Assembly: GCF_024448715.1 (NCBI RefSeq)
Contig: NZ_JAMOHZ010000001.1
Location: 704,507-768,506, forward strand
Length of the DNA: 64,000 bases
From: Stutzerimonas stutzeri
GTDB lineage: Bacteria; Pseudomonadota; Gammaproteobacteria; Pseudomonadales; Pseudomonadaceae
Direction: 5' to 3'
Below the pieces are notes generated by a model that made no database searches, was not told the origin of the DNA, and saw only the letters and a program-made list of their open reading frames with translations. Both the position numbers and the translations under genes were made by a program. Positions within the stretch are counted from its first letter, which is position 1. Every line of letters begins with the position of its first letter. Shown here piece after piece: positions 24,946-32,344 of the stretch.

Positions 24946-25535
24946 CGGGCGACGACTACGGCCGGCTGCTGAGCCAGCTGCTACCGCCCGGCGCCGCCTG
25001 GTCGCAGGATCCGGATAGCACCCTGCAGGCGTTGCTGCGCGGCTTGGGTCAGCCGCTCGCTCGCGCCCATCGTCGTGCTGATGATCTTTACCGTGAAGCG
25101 GATCCAGCCGAGGCGTTCGAGACGCTGACCCGCTGGGAAGCGGCGCTCGGCTTGCCTGATGACTGCAGCGCGCAGGGCTCGCTCACGGTTCAGGAGCGGG
25201 TCAACGCCGTCGTTACGAAAGTTATCGGCCTGGGTGGCCAGAGCCGCGCCTACTTCCTCGCTCTGGCCGAGGCCATGGGCTACCCCACTGCCACGATCAC
25301 CGAATACCACGCCCGCCGCCACGGCCGCGCCCATATGGGCGAGGCATACGGCGGCGAGGATTGGGAAGACGTCTGGCGGCTCAACCTGCCGGAAACCTTG
25401 ATCATTGAGCGTCGGCATGGGCGCTCAGCCATGGGCGAGCCCTACCAGGCATGGGGCAACAACCAGCTCGAATGCGTCATGCAAAAGCGCAAGCCGGGCG
25501 GCTCAATCGTTATTTTCAGCTACGGAGACAACTAA
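24936..25535 (+). CDS. Mu gp48-like tail protein (DUF2313)
   Basis: The 199-residue product matches the DUF2313 family, with N-terminal [17 protein letters not shown], the [17 protein letters not shown] block and a C-terminal [20 protein letters not shown]. It lies between baseplate J and fibre genes, in keeping with a role in attaching fibres. A 10-base overlap with gp47. Confidence 0.88.
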   Translation: MGVTGDDYGRLLSQLLPPGAAWSQDPDSTLQALLRGLGQPLARAHRRADDLYREADPAEAFETLTRWEAALGLPDDCSAQGSLTVQERVNAVVTKVIGLGGQSRAYFLALAEAMGYPTATITEYHARRHGRAHMGEAYGGEDWEDVWRLNLPETLIIERRHGRSAMGEPYQAWGNNQLECVMQKRKPGGSIVIFSYGDN

Positions 25536-26275
25536 TGGATTACCCGATATCAGAGCCCGGCGTGGCTTTGCTCAACGGCAAGTTCACCGACGGCAATCCG
25601 CTGCTCGGCATACCCGCTTCGCGGGATCCGGCCAAGTGGGCCAATGACGTCACTGATGAGATCCTCGGCGTCATCGCCGAAGGCGGTCTGCAACCGGACG
25701 AGGCAAACCCGGCCCAGTTGCGCGACGCGGTGAAAGCCATCGTTAACAAGGTCGCGCCAGTGGCAAGCGAGGACGAAGCCTTGGAGCTGCTGGAAGAGGA
25801 TGCGGACAACACCAAGAGAATGACTCCGCTACGGGTGCTTCAGGCGATTAAGGCGCGCATGGTGGCGGCATCCCAGACGGTGGCGGGCATGTTGCGCGTC
25901 GGAACGCAGGCCGAAGTGAATGCCGGCGTCCTGGATAACGTAGCGGTGACCCCCAAAAAGCTGCGCTGGGGTTTTACGATAAGCCTCGGCGCGAATGGCG
26001 CGATTTTCTTCCCGATATGGCTTGGCGGCCTTGTGCTTATGTGGGGCTCAGCGACGGTAAATACTGGCTCTGGCCAGCTCGTTACTTTTCCCACGGCTTT
26101 TCCAAACGACTGCCTGTTCGCCACGCCGGGCATGGTGAACTCGCCGGGCGGCCAGGTCGAATATGTTCAGATTGTGGGCCGATCGGCCACCGGCCTCACC
26201 GGCGTCACCTATACGGATGTTGGCGGCCGGGTGCCTGGCTTGCTGACGTTCGACTACTTCGCCTTGGGCTATTGA
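25535..26275 (+). CDS. Short tail fibre protein
   Basis: Start at ATG 25535 overlapping the gp48 stop (TAATG). The 246-residue protein has an N-terminal attachment region ([32 protein letters not shown]) shared by many Pseudomonas phage fibres, a helical middle and a beta-rich C-terminal receptor-binding domain like the gp53-type ([35 protein letters not shown]). It is much shorter than Mu gpS, and no invertible G-like segment is visible. Confidence 0.82.
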   Translation: MDYPISEPGVALLNGKFTDGNPLLGIPASRDPAKWANDVTDEILGVIAEGGLQPDEANPAQLRDAVKAIVNKVAPVASEDEALELLEEDADNTKRMTPLRVLQAIKARMVAASQTVAGMLRVGTQAEVNAGVLDNVAVTPKKLRWGFTISLGANGAIFFPIWLGGLVLMWGSATVNTGSGQLVTFPTAFPNDCLFATPGMVNSPGGQVEYVQIVGRSATGLTGVTYTDVGGRVPGLLTFDYFALGY

Positions 26276-26284
26276 GGATTGACC

Positions 26285-26794
26285 ATGCAGCGCTACTACA
26301 GCCAATCGACTGGAACCACATACATTGAAGGGCGGCATTCCGTGATGCCTGCCGATGCAGTGCCGATGACTGAGGCCCGCTATCAGGAAGTCATCGCCAA
26401 TCCTGCCCCCGGTAAGATTCGCAGTCACGACGCCGAGGGCTTGCCGATCCTGATTGAGCGGCCGCCTATCGTCCCAACCCCCGAACAAACCGAAGCCGAT
26501 CTGACAGCGGTGCTGAATCGGCATTTGGATTTGGTGGCAGGACAGCGCCGCTACGACAGCCGCTTTACCTGCTCGCTTCGTGCCGGCTTCCCTGGTCCGT
26601 TCCAAGAGGAAGGCAAGGTGTTCGCCGCTTGGATGGATGCTTGCAACATGACCGGTTATCAGTTGATGGCGGAGGTGAAGGCAGGGCGGGCTCCGGTGCC
26701 AAGCGAGGCCGATCTGATTGCCGCTATGCCCGTTATCGCGTGGCCTCCTTCACCGATCCCAACTGGCGCCGCTTTCAACAACGAAGAGGCGTAG
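26285..26794 (+). CDS. Tail fibre assembly protein
   Basis: From ATG 26285 (GAGG upstream) a 169-residue protein. The N-terminus RYYSQSTGTTYIEGRH, the SHDAEGLPILIERPP segment and the C-terminal region with AWMDACNMTGYQLMAEVKAG match phage fibre assembly chaperones. It sits directly behind the fibre gene, as expected for its client. Confidence 0.75.
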   Translation: MQRYYSQSTGTTYIEGRHSVMPADAVPMTEARYQEVIANPAPGKIRSHDAEGLPILIERPPIVPTPEQTEADLTAVLNRHLDLVAGQRRYDSRFTCSLRAGFPGPFQEEGKVFAAWMDACNMTGYQLMAEVKAGRAPVPSEADLIAAMPVIAWPPSPIPTGAAFNNEEA

Positions 26795-26796
26795 CC

Positions 26797-27312
26797 ATGG
26801 CAACGGTCCGCGTTCTATTTACCCGCCGTCACCACATCGGGAGCCAGGCCATTCGGCTTGGCACCTGGTCTGCCTGGTCGCATGTGGATCTAGTCGATGA
26901 TCGCGGCGCTGTGCCCATGCTGATCGGTGCTGTCGCGCCGGCAGGCGTCGTCGTAGTGCCGATGGCCGAACGACTCTCCTTTGCCAGCCGTGCGGTCCTT
27001 GTCGAGTTCACCGTGCCCGATCGCGACGCCGTACTTGATGCCGCGCTGAGCCAGGTCGGCAAGCCATACGACTGGCTAGGAGTCGCCGGCATAGCGTTAC
27101 GCGGAAGGGATTGGCAGGAAGACGATTGCTGGTTCTGCAGCGAACTGGTTGCCTGGGCGTTCAGCGAAGCCGGTTATCCGCTGTTCCGTTCTGACGTACA
27201 GGGCCGCATTGTGCCGCAGCACCTATGGATGCTCGCCAACCCTTACCAACGACCAGAGCGGCCGCTTGAACTGCTATCGCTTTTTCGCCAGGCCGGTCAC
27301 TCGACCATCTGA
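26797..27312 (+). CDS. NlpC/P60-like cysteine hydrolase (YiiX/YebB-like)
   Basis: The 171-residue protein from ATG 26797 has GSQAIRLGTWSAWSHVDLV (with the conserved His), GKPYDWLGVAGIALRG and CWFCSELVAWAF, in which CSELV is the nucleophile motif of NlpC/P60-type papain-fold enzymes. Such enzymes cut peptidoglycan peptides or related amide/ester bonds. Placed after the fibre genes, it may act at entry or release. No signal peptide. Confidence 0.8.
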   Translation: MATVRVLFTRRHHIGSQAIRLGTWSAWSHVDLVDDRGAVPMLIGAVAPAGVVVVPMAERLSFASRAVLVEFTVPDRDAVLDAALSQVGKPYDWLGVAGIALRGRDWQEDDCWFCSELVAWAFSEAGYPLFRSDVQGRIVPQHLWMLANPYQRPERPLELLSLFRQAGHSTI

Positions 27313-27608
27313 AAGTCCTGGCGTGATCGAGGATCTGGCGTGCAGCCTTTCACATTTCCACACCTAAGCGGCGGGTGCTCAGGGATAAAAATCAGATTCT
27401 CTTGTTCCAGCCGGAACGCCAGAGCCTGAAGCGTCACGTCATTAAGGGGCGCGATCCCCTCCTCAAATCGCTGAATCGCGCTTAAGGAAACACCTGATCG
27501 TTGGGCTAGCTCGTCCTGCTCCCACCCGAGCATCGCCCGCGCCTGCCGGCAGTGCTCGGCGGTGATGTAATAGGTGAACAGCGGTGGAATCGTAATTAAA
27601 TCGCTCAT
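27297..27608 (-). CDS. XRE-family helix-turn-helix regulator
   Basis: ATG 27608 is chosen because GGAG lies just upstream; an in-frame ATG at 27659 lies in the palindrome and lacks a site. The 103-residue protein has a Cro/CI-type helix-turn-helix at about residues 20-50 (RQARAMLGWEQDELAQRSGV, SLSAIQRFEEG) and a C-terminal extension. It is divergent from the methylase gene over a palindrome, which suggests it represses that gene and itself. It overlaps the convergent NlpC-like gene by 16 bases. Confidence 0.8.
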   Translation of the reverse strand: MSDLITIPPLFTYYITAEHCRQARAMLGWEQDELAQRSGVSLSAIQRFEEGIAPLNDVTLQALAFRLEQENLIFIPEHPPLRCGNVKGCTPDPRSRQDFQMVE

Positions 27609-27642
27609 GGGGCTCCGGCTACTGAAGGAACTCAGACTCGGC

Positions 27643-27668
27643 AAATACTGATCATCCATACAGTATTT
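27643..27668. promoter_or_regulatory. Palindromic operator with a GATC in the regulator/methylase intergenic region
   Basis: Perfect 8-bp arms AAATACTG (27643-27650) and CAGTATTT (27661-27668) flank a 10-base spacer. A GATC tetramer spans the left arm/spacer joint (27650-27653). Placement between the two divergent starts suits an operator for the XRE protein. Confidence 0.65.
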
Positions 27669-27694
27669 GGCAAGTGTTCATTAAGGCCAGTCCC

Positions 27695-28492
27695 ATGCAA
27701 AGCTCACCCATCATCCCTTGGCTAGGCGGTAAGCGCCGTCTCGCTGACCGCCTGCTCGCCCTGTTCCCGCCCCACGAATGCTATGTCGAAGTGTTCGCTG
27801 GCGGTGCAGCTCTGTACTTCCTCCGCCCCATGCCCGCCAAAACCGAAGTGCTTAACGACGTCAACGGCGAGCTGATCAACCTCTACCGGGTCGTACAGAA
27901 CCACCTCGAAGAGTTTGTTCGTCAGTTCAAGTGGGCACTCAGCAGCAGGCAGCTCTTCAAGTGGCTCCAGGACACCCGCCCGGAAACCCTCACCGACATC
28001 CAGCGCGCCGCCCGCTTCTTCTACCTACAGCAGCACGCCTTCGGCGGCCGCGTCGACGGCCAGAGCTTCGGCACCGCAACAACCGGCCCGGCAATCAACC
28101 TCTGCCGCATCGAAGAGAACCTGTCAGCCGCCTACCTGCGCCTGGCCGGCACCTACGTCGAGAACCTGACCTGGCTCGACTGCGCCGAGCGATACGACCG
28201 GCCGCACACATTCTTCTACATGGACCCACCGTACTGGCAGACCGAAGGCTACGGCGTCGACTTCCCGTTCGAGAACTATCAACGAATGGCCGACTTTATG
28301 CGCCGCTGCAAGGGCAAGGTGATGGTCAGCATCAACGACCATCCCGACATCCGTGAGGCGTTCGCCGGCTTCCAGATCGAGCAGACCAGTCTCAAGTACA
28401 GCGTGGCGAACCAACGCCAGGGAGGACAGGCAGCCAGCTCAGAGCTGGTGATCATGAACTGGAATCCAGAGGTGATGGGCGGGTTATTCTAA
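27695..28492 (+). CDS. D12-class (Dam-like) DNA adenine N6-methyltransferase
   Basis: From ATG 27695 (AAGG upstream), 265 residues. The class shows WLGGKRR at 9-15, the SAM-binding EVFAGGAAL at 32-40, catalytic DPPYW at 177-181 and SINDHP near 212-217. It methylates adenine N6 in a short target, often GATC, though the target here is unknown. It occupies the right-end place where Mu carries the DNA modification gene mom, so its likely role is to protect phage DNA from host restriction or to gate phage gene expression. Confidence 0.88.
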   Translation: MQSSPIIPWLGGKRRLADRLLALFPPHECYVEVFAGGAALYFLRPMPAKTEVLNDVNGELINLYRVVQNHLEEFVRQFKWALSSRQLFKWLQDTRPETLTDIQRAARFFYLQQHAFGGRVDGQSFGTATTGPAINLCRIEENLSAAYLRLAGTYVENLTWLDCAERYDRPHTFFYMDPPYWQTEGYGVDFPFENYQRMADFMRRCKGKVMVSINDHPDIREAFAGFQIEQTSLKYSVANQRQGGQAASSELVIMNWNPEVMGGLF

Positions 28493-28547
28493 GCTCGCCT
28501 GGTCGTGATGCGACGATGGGACTTCATTCCAGCGGAGCAACATCTTG

Positions 28548-28769
28548 ATGGCGAAGGTACAGAGACACTGCAAGCTAACCGACCGACTCATCACCATCCA
28601 AGCCTCGGCGCCTATGCCTTATTGGGACGTCGACTCGGGTAGCGTCCACCATCTAATCGACCTGGCGTGCTTGCAAGAAGATACTTGCCAGCACCGGTTC
28701 GACTCTAAGTGCGTCGCTCAAACCTGGCGCAATGCCAAAGACACTGCAAAAAAATCAGGCTCCGACTAG
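28548..28769 (+). CDS. Small protein at prophage right end, unknown function
   Basis: 73 residues from ATG 28548, with GGAG about 10 bases upstream. It has four Cys and several His residues (QRHCKLTDRL, LACLQEDTCQHRF, CVAQTW) that could bind a metal, but no clear zinc-finger spacing. It is the last gene before the presumed phage end. I recognise no family; it is too short for certainty. Confidence 0.45.
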   Translation: MAKVQRHCKLTDRLITIQASAPMPYWDVDSGSVHHLIDLACLQEDTCQHRFDSKCVAQTWRNAKDTAKKSGSD

Positions 28770-28775
28770 CCCCAA

Positions 28776-28819
28776 CTGTGCCAAATAGCGCGCAACGCTG
28801 TGCCAAACAGCTCGCGCGC
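28776..28819 (+). repeat. Two abutting 22-bp direct repeats, probable transposase end-binding sites
   Basis: Both units start CTGTGCCAAA (28776 and 28798), exactly 22 bases apart, and agree in about 17 of 22 positions, including AGC and CGC blocks. In Mu, R1 and R2 at the right end are abutting 22-bp MuA sites. Base 28824, the end of TTACA, gives the terminal CA typical of transposable phages, so the junction is placed there. Confidence 0.6.
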
Positions 28820-28830
28820 TTACACTAGCT

Positions 28831-28849
28831 TGGGACCAATCTGGGACCA
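28831..28849 (+). repeat. Two TGGGACCA direct repeats, one helical turn apart
   Basis: TGGGACCA occurs at 28831-28838 and 28842-28849, an 11-bp period. Similar short tandem repeats lie next to tRNA-linked integrase sites in other elements. Here they are between the phage end and tRNA-Ser, so may be a relic of an older element. Confidence 0.45.
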
Positions 28850-28882
28850 GTTGTCTAGCCGTTTGCGTACCCCTGAAACGCC

Positions 28883-28907
28883 GAAGGCCCCGGAATACGG
28901 GGCCTTC
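28883..28907 (-). terminator. Hairpin downstream of tRNA-Ser
   Basis: A 10-bp perfect stem (GAAGGCCCCG/CGGGGCCTTC, 5-base loop) lies 12 bases beyond the tRNA 3' end on the minus strand. It lacks a long T run, but placement suits a terminator or processing signal for the tRNA. Confidence 0.6.
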
Positions 28908-28918
28908 ACATTGCGATA

Positions 28919-29008
28919 TGGCGGAGGAGGTGAGATTCGAACTCACGGAAGAGTTTCCCCTTCGACGGTTTTCAAGACCGTTGCATTCAACCGCTCTGCC
29001 ACTCCTCC
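28919..29008 (-). tRNA. tRNA-Ser (anticodon UGA)
   Basis: Read on the minus strand, the 90-base gene has acceptor arms GGAGGAG/CTCCTCC, a D-arm with GCAGAGCGGTTGAATGC, anticodon stem-loop ACGGTC-TTGAAA-ACCGT with TGA as anticodon, a long variable arm typical of serine tRNAs, the T-arm GTTCGAATC and an encoded CCA end. It decodes UCA and probably other UCN codons. Confidence 0.95.
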
Positions 29009-29081
29009 GCAGAGAGCGGGCGCAATAGTACCGGAACGAAACACACTGTCAAACTCTGTTATTAGGTCGAAACAAAAGCTC

Positions 29082-29090
29082 TGCTATGAT
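29082..29090 (+). promoter_or_regulatory. Extended -10 promoter for the Bax-inhibitor-like gene
   Basis: TGCTATGAT has the TGn extension and a TATGAT -10 box about 50 bases before the ATG at 29139. No convincing -35 is seen. Confidence 0.5.
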
Positions 29091-29138
29091 CCGAGGCAAT
29101 TCACCTTAGGCTGAATTCATTTTTACAGGAGTATCGCC

Positions 29139-29807
29139 ATGCTCAAGCAACAGTATGCATCTACGCACACGCAGGTTGAACAACAGGAAGTTGGCCGCGT
29201 TCTGCGCAATACCTACGGCCTGCTGGCCATCACCCTGGGCTTCAGTGCCCTGGTCGCCTATATGGCGATGCAAGCCAACGCGGCCTACCCGAACATCTTC
29301 GTGGTATTGATCGGTTTCTACGGCCTGTTCTTTCTGACCGTCAAGCTGCGCAACTCGGCCTGGGGCTTGCTTTCCACCTTCGCGCTGACCGGTTTCATGG
29401 GTTACACGCTCGGTCCGATTCTTAATATGTATCTGGGCACCGCCAACGGCGGTGAGCTGATCGCTTCCGCACTGTCGATGACCGCCCTGGTGTTCTTCGG
29501 CCTGTCGGCGTTCGTGCTGATCACCCGCAAGGACATGAGCTTCCTCAGCGGCTTCATCACTGCCGGTTTCTTCGTCCTGCTGGGCGCTATGGTCGCTAGC
29601 TTCTTCTTCCAGATCAGCGGTCTTCAACTAGCGATCAGTGCCGGCTTCGTGCTGTTCTCCTCGGTCTGCATCCTCTACCAGACCAGCGCCATCATTCATG
29701 GTGGCGAGCGCAACTACATCATGGCGACGATCGGTCTGTACGTTTCGCTGTACAACCTGTTCATTAGCCTGCTGCAGCTGATGGGCATCATGGGCGGCGA
29801 CGACTGA
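29139..29807 (+). CDS. yccA: Bax inhibitor-1/YccA family membrane protein
   Basis: The 222-residue protein has seven hydrophobic helices and the family features [20 protein letters not shown] at the start and [15 protein letters not shown] with the charged residues of the sixth and seventh helices. In E. coli, YccA binds FtsH and limits its proteolysis of membrane proteins; a calcium leak role is known for other family members. AGGAG precedes the ATG. It is monocistronic, followed by a terminator. Confidence 0.92.
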   Translation: MLKQQYASTHTQVEQQEVGRVLRNTYGLLAITLGFSALVAYMAMQANAAYPNIFVVLIGFYGLFFLTVKLRNSAWGLLSTFALTGFMGYTLGPILNMYLGTANGGELIASALSMTALVFFGLSAFVLITRKDMSFLSGFITAGFFVLLGAMVASFFFQISGLQLAISAGFVLFSSVCILYQTSAIIHGGERNYIMATIGLYVSLYNLFISLLQLMGIMGGDD

Positions 29808-29824
29808 TAGCCGCCCGTTGAATC

Positions 29825-29853
29825 AGCCCGCTTCAGCGGGCTTTTTCGTTTTT
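29825..29853 (+). terminator. Rho-independent terminator after yccA
   Basis: AGCCCGC-TTCA-GCGGGCT stem followed by TTTTCGTTTTT. Confidence 0.88.
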
Positions 29854-29895
29854 GAAGCTGGCGTATCATGTCGACCAGTAATTCAACGGTGTCCC

Positions 29896-30288
29896 ATGAA
29901 GTTCGCTATCGCTCTGTTTTCACCTCCCCATTCCCCTGCTTCGCGGCGTGCGTTGCGCTTCGCTGAGGCGGTGCTTGCGGGCGGGCACGAGATTGTCCGG
30001 CTGTTTCTCTACCAGGACGGCGTGCACAGCGCCTCAGTCAATACCGTTACCGCGCAGGACGAGCTTGATGTTGCTGAACAATGGAACCATTTCGTCAACC
30101 TCAACGGGCTCGATGGCGTGGTCTGCATCGCAGCCGGCTTGCGCCGCGGCGTGCTGGACGACTCGGAGGCTAAACGTCACGGGCGGCCCGCGGCCAACCT
30201 GGCGCCTGGCTGGGAGCTTTCGGGTCTAGGTCAGCTGCACGAAGCGGCTCAGCACGCTGATCGCCTTGTCTGCTTTGGAGGCCACTGA
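29896..30288 (+). CDS. tusD: Sulfurtransferase TusD
   Basis: Start at ATG 29896 (MKFAIALFS), the family start; the frame runs open upstream through the terminator. The 130-residue DsrE-fold protein has the active Cys at residue 77 in VCIAAGLRRG. In the TusBCD heterohexamer, TusD takes persulfide sulfur from TusA and passes it to TusE, then MnmA, for 2-thiouridine in tRNA. First gene of the tusDCBE operon, with one-base overlap to tusC. Confidence 0.93.
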   Translation: MKFAIALFSPPHSPASRRALRFAEAVLAGGHEIVRLFLYQDGVHSASVNTVTAQDELDVAEQWNHFVNLNGLDGVVCIAAGLRRGVLDDSEAKRHGRPAANLAPGWELSGLGQLHEAAQHADRLVCFGGH

Positions 30289-30647
30289 TGGCCCGCTCGA
30301 TGCTGATCATAAGCCGCCAATCGCCTTGGTCAGGCCCCTCGGCTCGTGAGGCCCTGGATATTGCTCTCGCTGGCGGTGCGTTCGAATTGCCGCTGGGGTT
30401 GCTGTTTCTAGATGACGGCGTGCTCCAGCTAGCCCCGACGCAGCACGCGTCAAAACTGCAACAGAAAGATCTGACAGCGAACCTGCAGGCGCTACCGATG
30501 TTTGGTGTCGATTCGTTATTCGCAGCCAGACGCAGTCTCAGCGAGCGCGGGCTGGACGAGGCCACCCTATCGTTGCCGGTTGAAGTGCTCGACGACGCCA
30601 GCCTCAGCGCCCTTATCAATCGCTATGACCATGTGATCACGCTCTGA
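30288..30647 (+). CDS. tusC: Sulfur relay protein TusC
   Basis: A 119-residue DsrF-like protein starting SMLIISRQSPWSGPSAREAL, with the PLGLLFLDDGV strand typical of TusC. It lacks the catalytic Cys and has a structural role in the TusBCD ring. Overlaps both neighbours (TGATG). Confidence 0.9.
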   Translation: MARSMLIISRQSPWSGPSAREALDIALAGGAFELPLGLLFLDDGVLQLAPTQHASKLQQKDLTANLQALPMFGVDSLFAARRSLSERGLDEATLSLPVEVLDDASLSALINRYDHVITL

Positions 30648-30949
30648 TGGCCACTTTGCACCTGCTTTCACACTCCCCTTTTTCAGACGGTCGCCTGTCT
30701 AGCTGCCTGCGCCTGCTTGCGACCGACGATGCGGTTTTGCTAAGCGGCGACGCCGTCTACGCCCTGCAGGGCGGCACAGCCCAACGTCACGCGCTGGAGC
30801 TGATGCCCGATAGCGTGGCGTTGTTAGCGCTGGAAGAAGACGTCACCGCACGCGGCCTCGGCAACCTGCCCGAGCGCCTGCAATTGGTCAGCTATCCGGG
30901 TTTCGTCGAGCTGTGCTGTCGCTACGCACGGACCAATTCCTGGTTATGA
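30647..30949 (+). CDS. tusB: Sulfur relay protein TusB
   Basis: A 100-residue DsrH-like protein: ATLHLLSHSPFSDGRLSSCL at the start and a central DDAVLLSGDAVYAL typical of TusB. It completes the TusBCD complex. Its stop overlaps the tusE start (ATGA). Confidence 0.9.
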   Translation: MATLHLLSHSPFSDGRLSSCLRLLATDDAVLLSGDAVYALQGGTAQRHALELMPDSVALLALEEDVTARGLGNLPERLQLVSYPGFVELCCRYARTNSWL

Positions 30950-31281
30950 GCGCATTGATCGTGAATGGCATGAGCATTGCCATCGATCAGGAAGGTTTTC
31001 TGGTCGATCTGGACGAGTGGACCGAGCCCGTCGCCGAAGCGCTTGCCTCGGCGGAGGGGCTCAGTCTTGAGGCCGAGCACTGGGAAGTCCTGCGGCTGCT
31101 TCGCGAGTTCTATCAGGAGTTTCAGCTATCCCCGGCAACGCGGCCATTGATCAAGTACACAGCCCTGAAACTCGGCCCGGAAAAGGGCAACAGCATGCAC
31201 CTGAACCGTTTATTCAAAGGCACCCCCGCCAAGCTTGCCGCAAAGCTGGCCGGCCTGCCGAAACCGAGCAACTGCATATGA
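30946..31281 (+). CDS. tusE: Sulfur carrier TusE (DsrC family)
   Basis: The ATG at 30946 overlaps the TusB stop. The 111-residue protein has GFLVDLDEWTEPVAEALA, WEVLRLLREFY and a C-terminal arm ending SNCI, with the sulfur-carrying Cys next to last. TusE carries persulfide from TusBCD to MnmA, which is encoded at 51919 in this window. Confidence 0.93.
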   Translation: MSALIVNGMSIAIDQEGFLVDLDEWTEPVAEALASAEGLSLEAEHWEVLRLLREFYQEFQLSPATRPLIKYTALKLGPEKGNSMHLNRLFKGTPAKLAAKLAGLPKPSNCI

Positions 31282-32258
31282 GCCTAGTCACCCCTCCCGA
31301 ACACCCGTTTGCCGTGTTCGTCCGCATTCTTGGCAAAGGCAAGCGCGGCGCCCGTGACCTCACCTGGGATGAGGCTCGCGAAGCCATGGGCATGTTGCTT
31401 GACGGCAAGGTCGAGGACACGCAGCTCGGTGCCTTCCTTATGCTGCTACGACACAAAGAAGAAAGCGCAGAGGAGCTTGCCGGCTTCACCGAGGCCGTCC
31501 GTGAGCGACTGCACGCACCGGCGATCGCCGTTGATATCGACTGGCCGACCTATGCCGGCAAGAAACGTCACTTGCCCTGGTATCTTCTTGCTGCGAAGTG
31601 CCTGGCGCAGAACGGGATTCGCATCCTGATGCACGGCGGCGGTGCGCATACGGCAGGACGGATGTACACCGAGCAGCAGCTGGATTTGCTCGGAATCGCC
31701 CACTGCGAAGATTGGACTGCAGCCGCCGCAGCCCTGAACAGCACCAACCTTGCGTTTATGCCGCTCGGCGCCTGGATGCCCGGCCTGCAGCGAATGATCG
31801 ACCAACGCAACATCCTCGGCCTGCGCTCGCCAATTCATTCGCTGGCGCGCATTCTCAATCCGCAGGGTGCTCGCTGCGGCCTGCAGAGCATTTTCCATCC
31901 GGGTTATCAGGCCAATCACCGAGAAGCCAGCCGTCTGCTCGGCGATACGGCCATCGTCATCAAGGGTGAAGGCGGTGAGATCGAGGTCAACCCGGACGGT
32001 GTCGCGCACCTGTACGGAACCAGCGACGGCGAGGCCTGGGACGAGGACTGGCCAGCGCTCTCTCCACAGCGTCACGTCAAACCGGCGCAGCTTGATCCAC
32101 AGCATCTATTGGCCGTCTGGCAAGGCGCCGAGGACGCCTATGGCGAATTGGCGGTCGTGGCAACCATGGCGCTGGCGTTACGGGGGCTTGGCCAGTCGCG
32201 CGAGCCTGCATTCATACAGGCGCGGCAGTACTGGGCGCAGCGCAACCCATCGAACTGA
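31278..32258 (+). CDS. ybiB: YbiB-family protein (TrpD2, phosphoribosyltransferase-like)
   Basis: The 326-residue protein has the anthranilate phosphoribosyltransferase fold: GKGKRGARDLTWDEAREAMG helical domain, then MHGGGAHTAGRMYTEQ and the NPQGARCGLQSIFHPGYQ region. E. coli YbiB binds nucleic acids and lacks TrpD activity; LexA control is reported there. ATGA overlap with tusE suggests co-transcription with the sulfur relay genes, an arrangement seen in other pseudomonads. Confidence 0.88.
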   Translation: MSLVTPPEHPFAVFVRILGKGKRGARDLTWDEAREAMGMLLDGKVEDTQLGAFLMLLRHKEESAEELAGFTEAVRERLHAPAIAVDIDWPTYAGKKRHLPWYLLAAKCLAQNGIRILMHGGGAHTAGRMYTEQQLDLLGIAHCEDWTAAAAALNSTNLAFMPLGAWMPGLQRMIDQRNILGLRSPIHSLARILNPQGARCGLQSIFHPGYQANHREASRLLGDTAIVIKGEGGEIEVNPDGVAHLYGTSDGEAWDEDWPALSPQRHVKPAQLDPQHLLAVWQGAEDAYGELAVVATMALALRGLGQSREPAFIQARQYWAQRNPSN

Positions 32259-32344
32259 GTGATGGGTTTGACCCGGGATTGCGACCCGTCCGTCGAACCT
32301 TGCCTCATAAACTGCCCCTAACTTAAAAGCGTGAGGAGGCAAAT

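Larger units (their letters stand above)
1..28824 (+). mobile_element. Mu-like transposable prophage, right-hand ~28.8 kb (left end outside window)
   Basis: Nearly all genes read rightward and follow Mu order: GemA, Mor, lysis, gp25 to gp30, protease/scaffold, major head, gp36 to gp48, fibre, DNA modification gene. The repressor, transposase A and B genes and the left end must lie left of position 1. The right end is placed at about 28824 from two abutting 22-bp repeats and a terminal CA. Structural genes look intact, with many ATGA-type overlaps, an intact frameshift site and nested spanin and scaffold genes, so the visible part could belong to a functional phage. Left boundary and viability cannot be judged here. 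Confidence 0.93.

Noticed and set aside
25535..26794. Invertible fibre segment like the Mu G loop
   Set aside because: There is one fibre and one assembly gene, no opposite-strand second set and no invertase gene.
28776..28849. Short repeats as a CRISPR array
   Set aside because: Only two units of each repeat, no spacers of regular size and no cas genes.
28919..29008. tRNA-Ser as the attachment site of the Mu-like phage
   Set aside because: Transposable phages do not use tRNA sites, no integrase is seen and the phage end appears to be about 95 bases away from the tRNA.
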